Positions 32,321 through 42,473 are shown, numbered from the stretch's first letter. The stretch: 64,000 nt of DNA from Labedaea rhizosphaerae (GCF_004362825.1 NZ_SNXZ01000010.1:111361-175360), one strand, 5' to 3'. Numbers and translations: made by a program. The notes: a model not told the origin generated them from the sequence alone.

Positions 32321-33523
32321 GTGTCGTCAGTTGTGCTCAATGACGTCAGCAAAACGTACGCGGACGGCACGAGCGCCGTGAAAGAATTGAATCTCGAGAT
32401 TTCCGATGGCGAATTCCTGGTGCTGGTCGGCCCGTCCGGGTGCGGCAAGACGACCGCACTGCGGATGATCGCGGGGCTCGAGGACATCAGCGGTGGCACG
32501 ATCAGCATCGGGTCCCGCGTGGTCAACGACATCCCGTCCCGCGACCGCGACGTAGCGATGGTCTTCCAGTCCTACGCGCTGTACCCGCACCTCAACGTGT
32601 TCGACAACATCGCCTTCGGCCTGGTGCTGCGCAAGCTGTCCAAGGCGGAGATCACCAAGCGGGTCACCGAGGTGGCGAAGGTGCTGCAGCTGGAGAACCA
32701 CCTCAAGCGCAAGCCCCGCAACCTCTCCGGCGGTCAGCGCCAGCGCGTGGCCATGGGCCGGGCGATCGTCCGCTCGCCGCAGGTGTTCCTGATGGACGAA
32801 CCGCTGTCCAACCTGGACGCCAAGCTGCGGGTCCAGATGCGCGCCGAGATCGCCCGCATCCAGCGCGACCTCGGCGTCACCACGGTCTACGTCACCCACG
32901 ACCAGACCGAGGCCATGACCCTCGGCGACCGCGTCGTGGTGATGAAGCGCGGCCTGCTGCAGCAGGCGGGCGGGCCCCAGGAGCTCTACGACCGCCCGCG
33001 CAACCTGTTCGTCGCGGGGTTCGTCGGCTCGCCTGGCATGAACATGGTGTCCGGCGTGCTGGAGCACCGCGACGACGACTCGTGGTGGGTGACGCTGGGC
33101 TCGCAGGCGTTGCGGGTGCCGGAGTCCGTGCTGACCGAACGGCCCGCGCTGCGCGGGTACGCCGGCCGGTCGTTGATCGTCGGCATCCGGCCCGAGGACA
33201 TGGAGGACGCCGCGATCCTCGGCGCCGAGGAGGGCCAGGTGCTCAAGTCGGTCGCCGATCTGGTCGAGGCCATGGGCTCCGACGTGCTGGTGCACTTCCC
33301 CGTGGACGTCCCGCCGGTGATGACCGACGACATCAAGGAACTGGCCGACGACGACGCCGTGGCCGGCCCCAATGTCCTGTCCGGCACCGAGGACACCGTC
33401 CTCGTCGGCCGGTTCAGCCCGCGCACCAAGGTCTTCGAGGGCCAGTCGATCAGCGTGCGGGTCGACACCGCGAGGCTGCACTTCTTCGACCCCCGCACCG
33501 GATCGTCCCTCTGGGACGACTGA
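32321..33523 (+). CDS. Sugar ABC transporter ATPase (MalK/UgpC/MsiK type)
   Basis: The 400-residue ATPase has Walker [17 protein letters not shown], the Q-loop [10 protein letters not shown], signature [15 protein letters not shown], Walker [16 protein letters not shown] and the switch His in [14 protein letters not shown]. The C-terminal OB-like regulatory domain of the MalK family follows. AGGAGG lies before GTG 32321. It energises the importer encoded by the next three genes. In many actinomycetes such an ATPase is shared by several sugar transporters; here it is inside the operon. Confidence 0.96.
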   Translation: MSSVVLNDVSKTYADGTSAVKELNLEISDGEFLVLVGPSGCGKTTALRMIAGLEDISGGTISIGSRVVNDIPSRDRDVAMVFQSYALYPHLNVFDNIAFGLVLRKLSKAEITKRVTEVAKVLQLENHLKRKPRNLSGGQRQRVAMGRAIVRSPQVFLMDEPLSNLDAKLRVQMRAEIARIQRDLGVTTVYVTHDQTEAMTLGDRVVVMKRGLLQQAGGPQELYDRPRNLFVAGFVGSPGMNMVSGVLEHRDDDSWWVTLGSQALRVPESVLTERPALRGYAGRSLIVGIRPEDMEDAAILGAEEGQVLKSVADLVEAMGSDVLVHFPVDVPPVMTDDIKELADDDAVAGPNVLSGTEDTVLVGRFSPRTKVFEGQSISVRVDTARLHFFDPRTGSSLWDD

Positions 33524-33573
33524 GCGGCCAACCAGAACGACAGAGATCAGACGACAAGGGAGTCGTGCGAAAG

Positions 33574-34911
33574 ATGAGAAAACTGTTGGGACTGACCGCG
33601 ACCCTGGCCGCGGTGGCGCTGGCCGCGGCGGGGTGCGGTGGCAGTGACGACGCGGGCTCCGGCGGCTCGAAGCCGGGCACGCAGGCCAGTGACTACGGCA
33701 ACTTCGCCGGCCAGAACCTCGACGTCCTCGGCGTGTGGTCGGGCGACGAGCAGAAGGCGTTCCAGAAGGTGCTCGACGCCTTCCAGCAGAAGACCGGCGC
33801 CAAGGTCAACTACACGTCCGCGGGCGACAACCTGCCGACGGTCCTGCAGACCCGGGTGTCCGGCAAGAACCCGCCCAACGTGGCGTTCCTGGCCCAGCCC
33901 GGCCTGATCCAGCAGTTCGCCAAGGCGGGCAACCTCGTGCCGCTCGGCCCGGACGTCGTGAAGACGATGGACGCCAACATGTCGGGCGAGTGGAAGAACC
34001 TCGGGTCGGTCGACGGCAAGCCGTACGCCGTCTACTACAAGGCGGCGAACAAGTCGACCGTCTGGTACAACGCCACCCAGCTCGAGCCGCAGGGCTTCCA
34101 GGCGCCCGCCACCTGGGCCGACATGATGAGCACCGGCAAGGCGCTCGCCGACGCCGGCATCACGCCCTTCGCCGTCGGCGGTGCCGACGGGTGGACGCTG
34201 ACCGACTGGTTCGAGAACATCTACCTGCAGACCGCGGGCCCGGAGAACTACGACAAGCTCGCCAAGCACGAGATCAAGTGGACCGACCCGACCGTGAAGA
34301 CCGCGCTGCAGACCCTGCAGCAGCTCTTCGGCCAGGACACGCTGATGGCCGGCGGCCACAACGGCGCGCTGCAGACCGACTTCCCGACCTCGGTCACCGA
34401 CGTGTTCGGCGGCAAGAACAAGGCCGCGATCGTCTACGAGGGCGACTTCGTCACCGGCAACATCAAGGACAGCACGAAGGCCGTGGTCGGCAAGGACGCC
34501 AAGTTCTTCCCGTTCCCCACGGTCGCGCCCAGCACCAAGCCCTCGGTGGTCAGCGGTGGTGACGCCGCGGTCGCGATGAAGGACACCCCGGCGACCCAGG
34601 CGCTGATGAAGTTCATCGCCTCCCCGGAGGCGGCGAGCATCTGGGCCAAGCAGGGCGGTTTCCTCTCGCCGAACAAGAACGTGCCCGCCACGGACTACCC
34701 GGACGAGACCACGAAGAACCTGGCCAAGCAGCTCATCGACGCCGGTGACAACTTCCGGTTCGACATGTCCGACCAGGCCCCCACCCAGTTCGGCGCCACC
34801 AAGGGCCAGGGTGAGTGGAAGGACCTGCAGGACTTCCTCGCGAACCCGAAGGACATCGACGGTGCGATGAAGCGCCTGGAAGCCGACGCGGCGAAGGCCT
34901 ACAAGTCGTGA
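33574..34911 (+). CDS. Sugar-binding lipoprotein of ABC importer
   Basis: The 445-residue protein has a lipoprotein signal (RKLLGLTATLAAVALAAAGC, lipobox Cys near residue 21) and then a Gly/Ser linker and a type 1 solute-binding fold (VLGVWSGDEQKAFQKVLDAF, FENIYLQTAGPENYDKLA, AIVYEGDFVTGN). It captures a carbohydrate outside the membrane; alpha-glucoside binding proteins (AglE group) are the closest type I recall. Either ATG 33574 or GTG 33565 may be the start. The stop overlaps the permease GTG. Confidence 0.93.
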   Translation: MRKLLGLTATLAAVALAAAGCGGSDDAGSGGSKPGTQASDYGNFAGQNLDVLGVWSGDEQKAFQKVLDAFQQKTGAKVNYTSAGDNLPTVLQTRVSGKNPPNVAFLAQPGLIQQFAKAGNLVPLGPDVVKTMDANMSGEWKNLGSVDGKPYAVYYKAANKSTVWYNATQLEPQGFQAPATWADMMSTGKALADAGITPFAVGGADGWTLTDWFENIYLQTAGPENYDKLAKHEIKWTDPTVKTALQTLQQLFGQDTLMAGGHNGALQTDFPTSVTDVFGGKNKAAIVYEGDFVTGNIKDSTKAVVGKDAKFFPFPTVAPSTKPSVVSGGDAAVAMKDTPATQALMKFIASPEAASIWAKQGGFLSPNKNVPATDYPDETTKNLAKQLIDAGDNFRFDMSDQAPTQFGATKGQGEWKDLQDFLANPKDIDGAMKRLEADAAKAYKS

Positions 34912-36284
34912 CCGTTGGCCCCGCCGGGACCACCGAGGCCACCCCGGACCGCCGCGACGACCTCGCGGCGGCCCGGGGTCCCCAGGCAGCGAAGTCGTCA
35001 CGGCGCAAGCGAACCCCCGGGTGGCTCGCCCTGCTGTTCCTGCTGCCCGCGCTGGTGCTGCTCGGGGTCTACCTGGTCTACCCGGTCGTCTACTCGGTCG
35101 TCCGCAGCATGTTCGACAGCGACGGCAACCGCTTCGTCGGCCTGAACAACTACGGTGAGGCGTTCACCGACCCCAGTACCCGCACCGCGCTGAAGAACAA
35201 CCTCATCTGGGTGCTCGTGGCGCCCACCGTGGTGACGGTCTTCGGCCTCCTGTTCGCGGTGCTGACCGAGCGGATCCGCTGGGCGGTGGCCTTCCGGATG
35301 GTGCTGTTCATGCCGATGGCGATCTCGCTGTTCGCCTCCGGTGTGATCTTCCGGCTGGTCTACCAGGAGGACCCGGAGCTCGGCGTCGCGAACGCCGCGG
35401 CGGTCACCGTGCACGACGCGTTCGCGGCGCCGTCGCACTACCCGGGTGTGCGGCTGCGTGACGGTCAGGGCACCGTGGTCGGCGACGGCGACTACCTCAC
35501 GGCCAAGACGTACCGGCCCGGCGACGTGGTGAACTTGCCGCTGGTCGGCATGCAGGCCACGGCGCTGCCGCCCGGCGCGAGCGGTGCCATCACCCCCGGC
35601 GGCGGCTCGACGGCGTTGCGCGGGGCCGCGTGGCTCGACGTGGCACTGCTGCACGGCCACCCGAACGCCATCGACAAGGTGGAGAAGGGCGCGCCCGGTC
35701 TCACCGTGCAGGCCGTCAAGGACGGCGCCGTCGTCGCCACCACGACGACCGGCGCGGACGGCACGTTCTCCTTCCCCGACCTCGCCCCGGGCGACTACCG
35801 CGTGCAGCTGCCCGGGTCGAACTTCGCGGCGCCCTTCCGCGGCCTGACCTGGCTCGGCCCCGGACTGGTCACCCCGGTGATCATCTCCTGCTGGATCTGG
35901 ATCATGACCGGGTTCGCCATGACGTTCATCGCCGCCGGTCTCGCCGCGATCCCACGCGACGCGCTCGAAGCGGCGAGGGTGGACGGTGGCACCGAGTGGC
36001 AGGTCTTCCGCAAGGTCACGGTGCCGTTGATCGGCCCGGTGCTGCTGGTCGTGTTCGTGACCCTCGTGATCAACGTGCTGAAGATCTTCGAACTGGTCTA
36101 CGTCATCGCACCTGGTGCCTCCCAGGCCTCGGCGAACGTGCTCGCGCTGCAGATGTGGCAGGTGTCCTTCGGCGCCGGCGGCGGTGACCAAGGCCTGGGC
36201 AGCGCGATCGGCGTGATCCTGTTCCTGCTGGTGCTGCCCGCGATGCTGTTCAACATCCGCCGATTCCGCCGGGAGCGCCGATGA
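34908..36284 (+). CDS. Sugar ABC permease (MalF-like) with inserted Ig-like domain
   Basis: The 458-residue permease has the usual TM helices (WLALLFLLPALVLLGVYLVY near 39-58, others near 100-150 and 330-455) and the EAA loop DALEAARVDGGTEWQVFRKV that docks the ATPase. Between about residues 152 and 320 it holds an extracytoplasmic insertion. The end of this insertion (VVATTTTGADGTFSFPDLAPGDYRV) is a carboxypeptidase-regulatory/SdrD-type beta-sandwich repeat. Typical MalF-type permeases of this group have about 300 residues. The domain faces outward and may contact the binding protein or substrate. GTG 34908 overlaps the upstream stop. Confidence 0.9.
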   Translation: MTVGPAGTTEATPDRRDDLAAARGPQAAKSSRRKRTPGWLALLFLLPALVLLGVYLVYPVVYSVVRSMFDSDGNRFVGLNNYGEAFTDPSTRTALKNNLIWVLVAPTVVTVFGLLFAVLTERIRWAVAFRMVLFMPMAISLFASGVIFRLVYQEDPELGVANAAAVTVHDAFAAPSHYPGVRLRDGQGTVVGDGDYLTAKTYRPGDVVNLPLVGMQATALPPGASGAITPGGGSTALRGAAWLDVALLHGHPNAIDKVEKGAPGLTVQAVKDGAVVATTTTGADGTFSFPDLAPGDYRVQLPGSNFAAPFRGLTWLGPGLVTPVIISCWIWIMTGFAMTFIAAGLAAIPRDALEAARVDGGTEWQVFRKVTVPLIGPVLLVVFVTLVINVLKIFELVYVIAPGASQASANVLALQMWQVSFGAGGGDQGLGSAIGVILFLLVLPAMLFNIRRFRRERR

Positions 36285-37201
36285 CCGCCCCAACGATCCC
36301 GACGACCGACGACCTCGGCGGTCCGCCCGACCCGGTCACCGGCTCCCCGGCCCGGGGCCTCGCGTCCCGGGTGCTGGGCCGGTTCGGCTCCGGCACGGTC
36401 CAGGTAGTGCTCGTCCTCGTCGCGTTGTTCTGGCTCGTGCCGGTGCTGGGCTTGCTGTTCTCGTCCCTGCGCAGCGAGACCGACAACGCCGACAGCGGCT
36501 GGTGGACGCTGCTGACCGCGCCCGCGCAGCTGACCCTGCACAACTACAGCGACCTGCTGGCCAACTCGGCGATCCTGCAGTCGTTCGGCAACACGCTGCT
36601 GATCACCGTGCCGGCCACGGTGCTGGTCGTGGTGATCTCGTCGCTGGCGGCCTATGCGCTGGCGTGGATCGAGTTCCCCGGCCGGGACTGGCTGACCATC
36701 GGCGTCGTCGCGCTGCTCGTGCTGCCCATCCAGGTCGCGCTCATCCCGATCGCGAAGCTCTACGGCGGGCTCGGCGTGTTCGGCTCGATCACCGGGGTCG
36801 TGCTCTTCCACGTGGCGTTCGGCCTGCCGTTCGCGATCTTCCTGCTCCGCAACTTCTTCAGCGGGATCCCGCAGGACCTGCTGGAGGCGGCCCGGATGGA
36901 CGGCGCGCGGGAGCTCACCGTGTTCCGCAAGGTGGTGCTGCCGATCGGCCTGCCCGCGATCGCGTCGCTGGCGATCTTCCAGTTCCTGTGGGTGTGGAAC
37001 GACCTGCTGGTGGCCCTGGTCTTCGCCGACGCCGACTCGGCGCCGATCACCGTGGCGCTGCAGACCCAGCTGCGCCAGTTCGGCAGCAACGTCGACCTGC
37101 TGTCCACGGGGTCGTTCCTGTCGATGCTGGTGCCGTTGGTGGTGTTCTTCGCCTTCCAGCGCTTCTTCGTCCAGGGAGTGCTCGCCGGTTCCACGAAGTA
37201 G
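36281..37201 (+). CDS. Sugar ABC permease (MalG-like)
   Basis: The 306-residue permease has six predicted helices starting VVLVLVALFWLVPVLGLL and the EAA loop DLLEAARMDGARELTVFRKV. It ends FQRFFVQGVLAGSTK, the classical MalG-type C-terminus. The N-terminal 35 residues are Pro/Gly-rich and cytoplasmic. ATG 36281 overlaps the stop of the first permease. With that permease it forms the heterodimeric membrane channel. Confidence 0.95.
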   Translation: MTAPTIPTTDDLGGPPDPVTGSPARGLASRVLGRFGSGTVQVVLVLVALFWLVPVLGLLFSSLRSETDNADSGWWTLLTAPAQLTLHNYSDLLANSAILQSFGNTLLITVPATVLVVVISSLAAYALAWIEFPGRDWLTIGVVALLVLPIQVALIPIAKLYGGLGVFGSITGVVLFHVAFGLPFAIFLLRNFFSGIPQDLLEAARMDGARELTVFRKVVLPIGLPAIASLAIFQFLWVWNDLLVALVFADADSAPITVALQTQLRQFGSNVDLLSTGSFLSMLVPLVVFFAFQRFFVQGVLAGSTK

Positions 37202-37208
37202 CGGCGCC

Positions 37209-37232
37209 TGGCCGGCGGTCAGCCGCCGGCCA
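37209..37232. terminator. 10-bp hairpin at convergent gene ends
   Basis: TGGCCGGCGG (37209-37218) and CCGCCGGCCA (37223-37232) form a perfect stem with loop TCAG. The stop codon of the leftward MoaD-like gene lies across the loop. It probably terminates both the ABC operon and the opposite transcript. Confidence 0.6.
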
Positions 37233-37524
37233 TGGCACCGACCACCAGGAACGGCTCCCGGCCGGCCACCACCAGGTCGGGCAGGGGGTCGTCCGGCGCG
37301 GTGTTGGACAGGTCCGTCTCGCACGCGAAGAACCGGATGAACGCCCGGCGCTTGCCCGTGGTGGTGTCCCTGATCGTGCCGCGCAGCATGGGGAAACGCT
37401 GCTCGAGGGCGTCCAGCACGGCGCGTTGCGTCGCGGGCTCGGCGACGGTCAGCTCGACCTCGCCGTCCACCTTGGCCAGGCGGCGCAGGTGGGTCGGCAG
37501 CTTGACGCGAACACACGTGCTCAT
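37219..37524 (-). CDS. MoaD/ThiS-family ubiquitin-like protein
   Basis: The 101-residue protein shows the beta-grasp pattern ([40 protein letters not shown]) and ends in GAMAGG, the diglycine tail that MoaD/ThiS proteins use for adenylation and sulfur transfer. ATG 37524 overlaps the stop of the BNR-repeat gene (ATGA). No E1-like activating enzyme or molybdopterin gene is adjacent. Pairing of such a protein with a BNR-repeat protein recurs in actinobacteria as far as I recall, but the joint function is not known to me. Confidence 0.85.
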   Translation of the reverse strand: MSTCVRVKLPTHLRRLAKVDGEVELTVAEPATQRAVLDALEQRFPMLRGTIRDTTTGKRRAFIRFFACETDLSNTAPDDPLPDLVVAGREPFLVVGAMAGG

Positions 37525-38636
37525 CGCAACGTCTGCACCTCGACCGACAACACCGGCGGCAGGTCGCGGACGATCGGCGTCCACGTGTCCCCGGCGTCGC
37601 GCGACGCGTACACCTGCCCGCCGGTGGTGCCGAAGTACACGCCCGCGTCGTCCAGGGTGTCGACCGCCATCGCGTCGCGCAGGACGTTGACGTAGCAGTG
37701 GCTTTGCGGCAGGCCGACGGTCAGCGGCTCCCACTCGTCGCCGCCGGTGCGGCTGCGGTAGACGCGCAGCTTGCCCTCCGGCGGGTAGTGCTCGGAGTCG
37801 CTGTGGATCGGCACCACGTAGACCGTTTCCGGCTCGTGCGGGTGCACCGCGATCGGGAACCCGAAGTCGCTGGGCAGGTCACCGCTGATCTCCCGCCAGG
37901 AGTCGCCCGCGTCGTCGGTGCGCATCACGTCCCAGTGCTTCTGCATGAACAGCACGTCGGGCCGGGACGGGTGCAGCGCGATCCGGTGCACGCAGTGGCC
38001 CACCTCGGCGTCGGGGTCCGGGATGCCGTCGGAGCGCAAGCCGCGGTTGATCGGTAGCCACGACTCGCCGGCGTCGTCGCTGCGGAACGCGCCCGCGGCG
38101 GAGATCGCCACGAACATCCGCGCGGCGTTGCTGGGGTCGAGCACGATGGTGTGCAGGCACAGCCCGCCCGCGCCCGGCTGCCACTGGGGACCCGACGGGT
38201 GGTTGCGCAGCCCGGTCAGCTCCAGCCAGCTCTTGCCGCCGTCGTCGCTGCGGTAGAGCGCCGCGTCCTGCGCGCCCGCGTAGACGACGTCCGGGTCGGA
38301 CAGCGACGGCTCGAGGTGCCAGATCCTGGTGAACTCCCACGGTTTCGGCGTGCCGTCGTACCAGAGGTGCTCACCCGCGCCGCCCTCGTAGGCGAACTCG
38401 TGGTCGACCTGCTGCCAGCTCGCGCCGCCGTCGTCGGAGCGCTGGATGACCTGCCCGAACCACGACGAGGACTGCGAGGCGTACAAGCGGTTCGGGTCGG
38501 CGGGGGAGCCGGCCACGTGGTAGATCTCCCAGCCCCCGAAGTGCGGGCCGTCGACCCGCCACTGCTCGCGAGCGCCGTCCGCGGTGAGGACGAACGCGCC
38601 CTTGCGGGTGCCGACCAGTACCCGAACTCCAGACAT
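37521..38636 (-). CDS. BNR/Asp-box repeat (sialidase-like propeller) protein
   Basis: The 371-residue protein contains six Asp-box repeats with the SxDxGxxW pattern: [39 protein letters not shown] and SRDAGDTW. It also has LYASQ/VYAGAQ/MFVAIS strands, giving a six-bladed beta-propeller. There is no signal peptide, so it is cytoplasmic, unlike secreted sialidases; true sialidase arginines are not evident. ATG 38636 was chosen because it starts [15 protein letters not shown] directly before the first blade. It is coupled to the MoaD-like gene, so the two likely act together. Confidence 0.85.
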   Translation of the reverse strand: MSGVRVLVGTRKGAFVLTADGAREQWRVDGPHFGGWEIYHVAGSPADPNRLYASQSSSWFGQVIQRSDDGGASWQQVDHEFAYEGGAGEHLWYDGTPKPWEFTRIWHLEPSLSDPDVVYAGAQDAALYRSDDGGKSWLELTGLRNHPSGPQWQPGAGGLCLHTIVLDPSNAARMFVAISAAGAFRSDDAGESWLPINRGLRSDGIPDPDAEVGHCVHRIALHPSRPDVLFMQKHWDVMRTDDAGDSWREISGDLPSDFGFPIAVHPHEPETVYVVPIHSDSEHYPPEGKLRVYRSRTGGDEWEPLTVGLPQSHCYVNVLRDAMAVDTLDDAGVYFGTTGGQVYASRDAGDTWTPIVRDLPPVLSVEVQTLR

Positions 38637-38644
38637 CGATGCTC

Positions 38645-39493
38645 CTACGTGGACTCCGCGCCGACGGCCAAACCCCCGACGGCCAAACCTACGGGCGCGC
38701 CGATCGCGGGGCATCTCCAATCTTGCGCAGTCCGGTCTTGCGCAGTCCGGCACGCGAGCGGGGGCAGCGCGACCAGCACCGGCGGCGACCACGGCGGCGG
38801 CACGTCCAGCCACAGGTCGGGTGCCTGCAGCGGGCCGCGGCGGACGTGCACCGGTCGTGCGGCCGCGCCCACCACCGGGGCACGCGCGACCAGTTGCGTG
38901 CGCGGGCTCTCCGCCGCGGCCAGGGCACAGGCCATCAACCGGTAGCTGCCGGGTGGCACGCCGGTGAGGGTGAACCGCGCGTCCGGGCCGAGCAACGCAC
39001 CGCTGACCGGGATGCCGCTCGCGGCCCGGCGCGGGAACAACCCGACGTAGACCGCGGGCTGACCGCCGACCGCGGCGAGCGCGGCCAGGCCGAGCAGCAC
39101 GCGGCCGCTGACCGTGCCGCCGTCGGCAGCCGGCCCGGGCACGCTGACCGGAAGCGGTGGGTTGTCGGCGAGCACGGACGGCAACCGGCGGAAGCGCTGC
39201 GGGCTGACGCCGACCGCCGCCGTGAACCGGGTGGTGAACGTGCCGGGCGCGTGGAACCCGACCGCGTTGCAGACGTCCGCGATCTTGTCGTCGGTGTCGA
39301 GCAACAACCGCTTGGCCACCTGGAACCGTTGTGCCGCAAGGAACTTCCCCGGAGGCAGGCCGATCTCGCGCTCGAACGCGCGGGCGAGGTGGAACGGGCT
39401 GTACGCGACGTGGTCGGCCACGTCGGCGAGCGTCAGCGCCTCCTCGCTGCGCGCCACGATGAACCGCGCCGCCTCCTGCACCGCGTCCCGCAC
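38645..39493 (-). CDS. AraC-family regulator with C-terminal beta domain
   Basis: The N-terminal 105 residues form an AraC DNA-binding domain ([21 protein letters not shown] and [20 protein letters not shown]). The C-terminal part is an unusual Ala/Pro/Gly-rich region with [20 protein letters not shown] and [16 protein letters not shown], resembling a carboxypeptidase-regulatory beta-sandwich. Short tandem DNA repeats close the gene (GRTAQD-like and GLAVG duplications), so the tail is variable. GTG 39493 follows AAGGAGG at 5 nt. The stop lies 9 nt before the BNR gene start, so they may be co-transcribed. Confidence 0.82.
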   Translation of the reverse strand: MRDAVQEAARFIVARSEEALTLADVADHVAYSPFHLARAFEREIGLPPGKFLAAQRFQVAKRLLLDTDDKIADVCNAVGFHAPGTFTTRFTAAVGVSPQRFRRLPSVLADNPPLPVSVPGPAADGGTVSGRVLLGLAALAAVGGQPAVYVGLFPRRAASGIPVSGALLGPDARFTLTGVPPGSYRLMACALAAAESPRTQLVARAPVVGAAARPVHVRRGPLQAPDLWLDVPPPWSPPVLVALPPLACRTAQDRTAQDWRCPAIGAPVGLAVGGLAVGAEST

Positions 39494-39764
39494 CAGGCAC
39501 CTCCTTGCGGCAATAACGGCATCGTATGGCGGTGCACCGACAAAAGCCGGGCCGCGCGCCTGTCGATCGCGGCGAGCCCGGCCACCTCGCGGCAGCATCG
39601 GCATCAGCGCGGACACGAGAGAACGCTTTCGCTCAGATGTCGCCGCTTTCGACGACCTCGGCACGTCATTTGGTCAGGCCCACGTCGAGCACGAACCGCG
39701 TTGGTAGAGGGCCGAAGCCGAAGCGGGCGCTGCTCGAATTCGCTGACCGGGCCCTGGGTGCTCG

Positions 39765-40688
39765 TCAGTAGGACGCGGCGGTCAGTTCGATCACCGGCGA
39801 CCAGCGGATGCCGTACATGCCGGGCGCGGCGTCGGTCATCGCCAAGTGGGCGCGCCCGCTGCCGCCGATCCAGAGTGGACCGAGCGACTGCTCGGGCGTG
39901 GTGCGCCTCGGGCTGTAGAACGCGGTGCACGACGCCGGGACGACCGCGGGGGAGAACTCCAGTTCCAGCACCATCGCCTGGCTCGCCCGGGACAGGCACA
40001 CGCGGTGGTAGGTGTCCGCGGGGTCGGCAGGGGTCAGCCAGGAGTACTCGAGCACGGCCGTGTCGCCGCGGTGCAGCACGCGGTCGAGCAGCACCTCGGC
40101 CACCGCGTAACCGGTACGCGGGTCGCGGCAGCTGCGGCCCGCGCGGCACGGTGCGGCCGCCGAGATCCGCGCGGGAGCGCCGTTGCTGTGGCAGATGGCG
40201 ACGTACCGGTCGACCCGGTCGACCTCGGCGCGCACGACGTGGCGGACGTGCGTGTCGCTGATCTCGCCCGGCGCGCCGACCCGCACGAGCGTGTGCTTGT
40301 ACAGCGTGGCGAACGCGCGGCCGTTGTGTCTCGGGTCGTGGCCGAGTTCGCGGGTCAGCCGGTCGACCACGACCGGCTGCTGCCACAGGGCTCGGCTGTC
40401 GGAGACCACGAACCGCGTGTCGCGCCGGCCCGGTGCGCCCAGCAGCCGGACCAGCGTGCTGTCCGGTAAGCCGAGGATCCGCTCCAGGTGGCCGATCGCG
40501 CGCACCGACTCGCGGCGCCCGGGCCGGTTCGTGCCGTTCTGCCAGTAGCTCAGCGCGGCCGGGCTCACCGTGCTGCCCCGTTCGGCGAGCAGCTTGCTGA
40601 TCTTGTGCAGGCTCAGCCCGCTCGCGCCGATCGACTCGCGCAGGGCCTGGGCGAACGGGCCGTTGCGGATAGCCTGCATGTCATCCAT
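39765..40688 (-). CDS. XRE-type helix-turn-helix regulator
   Basis: The 307-residue protein begins with an XRE-like helix-turn-helix (SGLSLHKISKLLAERG and SPAALSYWQNGTNRPGRRES). The remaining 220 residues, with HVRHVVRAEVDRVDRYVAIC and GDTAVLEYSWLTPADP, form a domain I do not recognise by function but which recurs in actinobacterial regulators. ATG 40688 has GAGGG upstream and a good promoter at 40745-40773. It is divergent from the secreted phosphoesterase gene, which it may control. Confidence 0.8.
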   Translation of the reverse strand: MDDMQAIRNGPFAQALRESIGASGLSLHKISKLLAERGSTVSPAALSYWQNGTNRPGRRESVRAIGHLERILGLPDSTLVRLLGAPGRRDTRFVVSDSRALWQQPVVVDRLTRELGHDPRHNGRAFATLYKHTLVRVGAPGEISDTHVRHVVRAEVDRVDRYVAICHSNGAPARISAAAPCRAGRSCRDPRTGYAVAEVLLDRVLHRGDTAVLEYSWLTPADPADTYHRVCLSRASQAMVLELEFSPAVVPASCTAFYSPRRTTPEQSLGPLWIGGSGRAHLAMTDAAPGMYGIRWSPVIELTAASY

Positions 40689-40744
40689 GCCGTCACCCTC
40701 TCGAGCGGCGTCGCTCCGGCTCCTGCGTCACCGGGCGATCACGA

Positions 40745-40773
40745 AGCGTAAGGAGCGGTCGGTTGGCCGTCAA
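40745..40773 (-). promoter_or_regulatory. Promoter of the XRE-type regulator gene
   Basis: On the minus strand TTGACG (40773-40768), a 17-nt spacer and TACGCT (40750-40745) form a good vegetative-type promoter. It lies about 57 nt before ATG 40688. Confidence 0.6.
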
Positions 40774-40874
40774 GAGCAGAACTTGACGTTCAGTCGCCGG
40801 TCGGCCGAAAGTTCACCACGCAGGCCCGATGGTTGCTTCTCGTTCAGATATCGGTGATCCCTCGTTCGGCGGTA

Positions 40875-40903
40875 TTGACTGGTTTTCCCGCCATTTCTAG
40901 CGT
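40875..40903 (+). promoter_or_regulatory. Promoter of the phosphoesterase gene
   Basis: TTGACT (40875-40880), a 17-nt spacer and TAGCGT (40898-40903) form a good sigma-70-type promoter about 54 nt upstream of ATG 40957. Confidence 0.65.
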
Positions 40904-40956
40904 TCGGAGACGCCCCTTCGTCTCTTTTCCGCTCCCCGCCGACAAGGAGATGCATC

Positions 40957-42390
40957 ATGCGTCTGACCCGTGTCGCGGCCCTGCTCTGCGTACCGGCCCT
41001 GGCCGTGTTCGCGGTGAGCGCGCTGCCCGACCAGCCGGCACCGGCACTCGGTGCCGTGCGAACGGCCGCGGTCTCCGTGCCGCAGTTCGACCACGTCGTG
41101 ATCGCGATGTTCGAGAACAAGAATTACACGTCGATCAACGGCAGTTCCAGCGCGTCCTACCTGAATTCGCTGGCCGCTCAGGGCACGTTGTTCACCAATT
41201 CGTTCGGCGTCACCCACCCCAGCCAGCCGAACTACGTCAGCCTCTTCTCCGGCGGGCAGCAAGGCATCACCGACGACTCGTGCCCGAAGAACCTCAGCGC
41301 GGGCAACCTGGGCCAGCAACTGCTCACGGCGGGCAAGACCTTCAAGGGCTACTCCGAGGGCCTGCCCAGCGCCGGGTACACCGGCTGCTCGTCCGGCCGG
41401 TACGTCCGCAAGCACGCCCCGTGGGCCGATTTCCCGACGGTGAGCGGGTCGGCGTACAACGTGCCGTATTCGACGTTCCCGACCGATTTCACCAAGTTGC
41501 CCACCGTGTCGTTCGTCATCCCGGACATGTGCGACGACATGCACGACTGTTCCATCAGCACCGGTGACAACTGGCTGCGCAACCACCTCGACACCTATGC
41601 CCAATGGGCGAAAACGCACAACAGCCTGCTGATCGCCACCTTCGACGAGGACAACTTCACCTCCGTGAACCAGATCTTCACCGTCTTCGTCGGCGCGAAC
41701 GTGAAGACCGGGTACCGGTCCAGCACCCAGATCAACCACTACTCGGTGCTGCGCACGCTCGAGGACATGTACGGCCTGCCATACCTGGGCAACGCCGCGA
41801 ACAAGCAGCCCATCACCGACGCGTGGACCACGACGGGCGGGGCCGGCACGACGGTCTACTCCGACGGGTTCGAGACCGACACCGGCTGGACGCGCAACGC
41901 GAGCGGGCAGGACACCGCGACGGCCGGGTTGTTCGAACGAGGGACCCCGCAGGCCACCAACTCCAGCTACAGCGGCCAGGACAAACAACTCGCCGCGGCG
42001 TCGGGCACCCACGCCCTGGTGACGGGCGCCTCGGCCGGTTCGTCGGTCGGCGCCGACGACGTGGACGGCGGCAGCACGTCGATGACCTCGCCGTCGATCA
42101 CGTTGCCGGCGGGCACGCTGACCTTGTCCTTGTCCTACAACGCGGCCAACGGCGACAACTCCGGAACCGACGACCTCCTCTCGGTCCGGGTGCTCGACGG
42201 CGGCCAGGCCACCACGGTGTTCACCCAGACCGGGTCGGCCGCCGAGGTGCCCGGTCAGTGGCGCACCGCGACGGCGGACCTCTCGTCCTTCGCGGGCCAC
42301 ACCGTCCGGCTGTCCGTGGAGGCGACGGACGCGGGCACGGCCAGCCTGTTCGAGGCCGAGGTCGACGACGTCGTCATCACGCAGGGCTGA
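40957..42390 (+). CDS. Secreted phosphoesterase (acid phosphatase/phospholipase C superfamily)
   Basis: The 477-residue protein has a signal peptide (LTRVAALLCVPALAVFAVSA). The phosphoesterase domain (about 40-295) includes FDHVVIAMFENKNYTSI, GVTHPSQPNYVSLFSG and LLIATFDEDNF, which carry the metal-binding residues of this family. The last 170 residues form a beta-rich jelly-roll domain (YSDGFETDTGWTRN, TSPSITLPAGTLTLSLSY, FEAEVDDVVIT) likely to bind a surface or carbohydrate. It is exported and probably releases phosphate from extracellular esters. A strong promoter lies upstream. The substrate is not evident. Confidence 0.87.
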   Translation: MRLTRVAALLCVPALAVFAVSALPDQPAPALGAVRTAAVSVPQFDHVVIAMFENKNYTSINGSSSASYLNSLAAQGTLFTNSFGVTHPSQPNYVSLFSGGQQGITDDSCPKNLSAGNLGQQLLTAGKTFKGYSEGLPSAGYTGCSSGRYVRKHAPWADFPTVSGSAYNVPYSTFPTDFTKLPTVSFVIPDMCDDMHDCSISTGDNWLRNHLDTYAQWAKTHNSLLIATFDEDNFTSVNQIFTVFVGANVKTGYRSSTQINHYSVLRTLEDMYGLPYLGNAANKQPITDAWTTTGGAGTTVYSDGFETDTGWTRNASGQDTATAGLFERGTPQATNSSYSGQDKQLAAASGTHALVTGASAGSSVGADDVDGGSTSMTSPSITLPAGTLTLSLSYNAANGDNSGTDDLLSVRVLDGGQATTVFTQTGSAAEVPGQWRTATADLSSFAGHTVRLSVEATDAGTASLFEAEVDDVVITQG

Positions 42391-42473
42391 CCCCCGGCAT
42401 CGATCCAGCCTGGCCCACCCAGCCCGGCCGACGCCGTCGCGGCGCCGGCCGGGCGCTCCCACCAGGAGGACCC

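Noticed and set aside
37521..39500. Fusion of the BNR-repeat protein with upstream sequence in the same frame
   Set aside because: The upstream part is a shadow of the AraC-type gene; ATG 38636 gives a complete propeller.
40957..42390. Phosphate (Pho) box upstream of the phosphoesterase gene
   Set aside because: No convincing direct repeats of the PhoP type were found; only a constitutive-looking promoter is visible.
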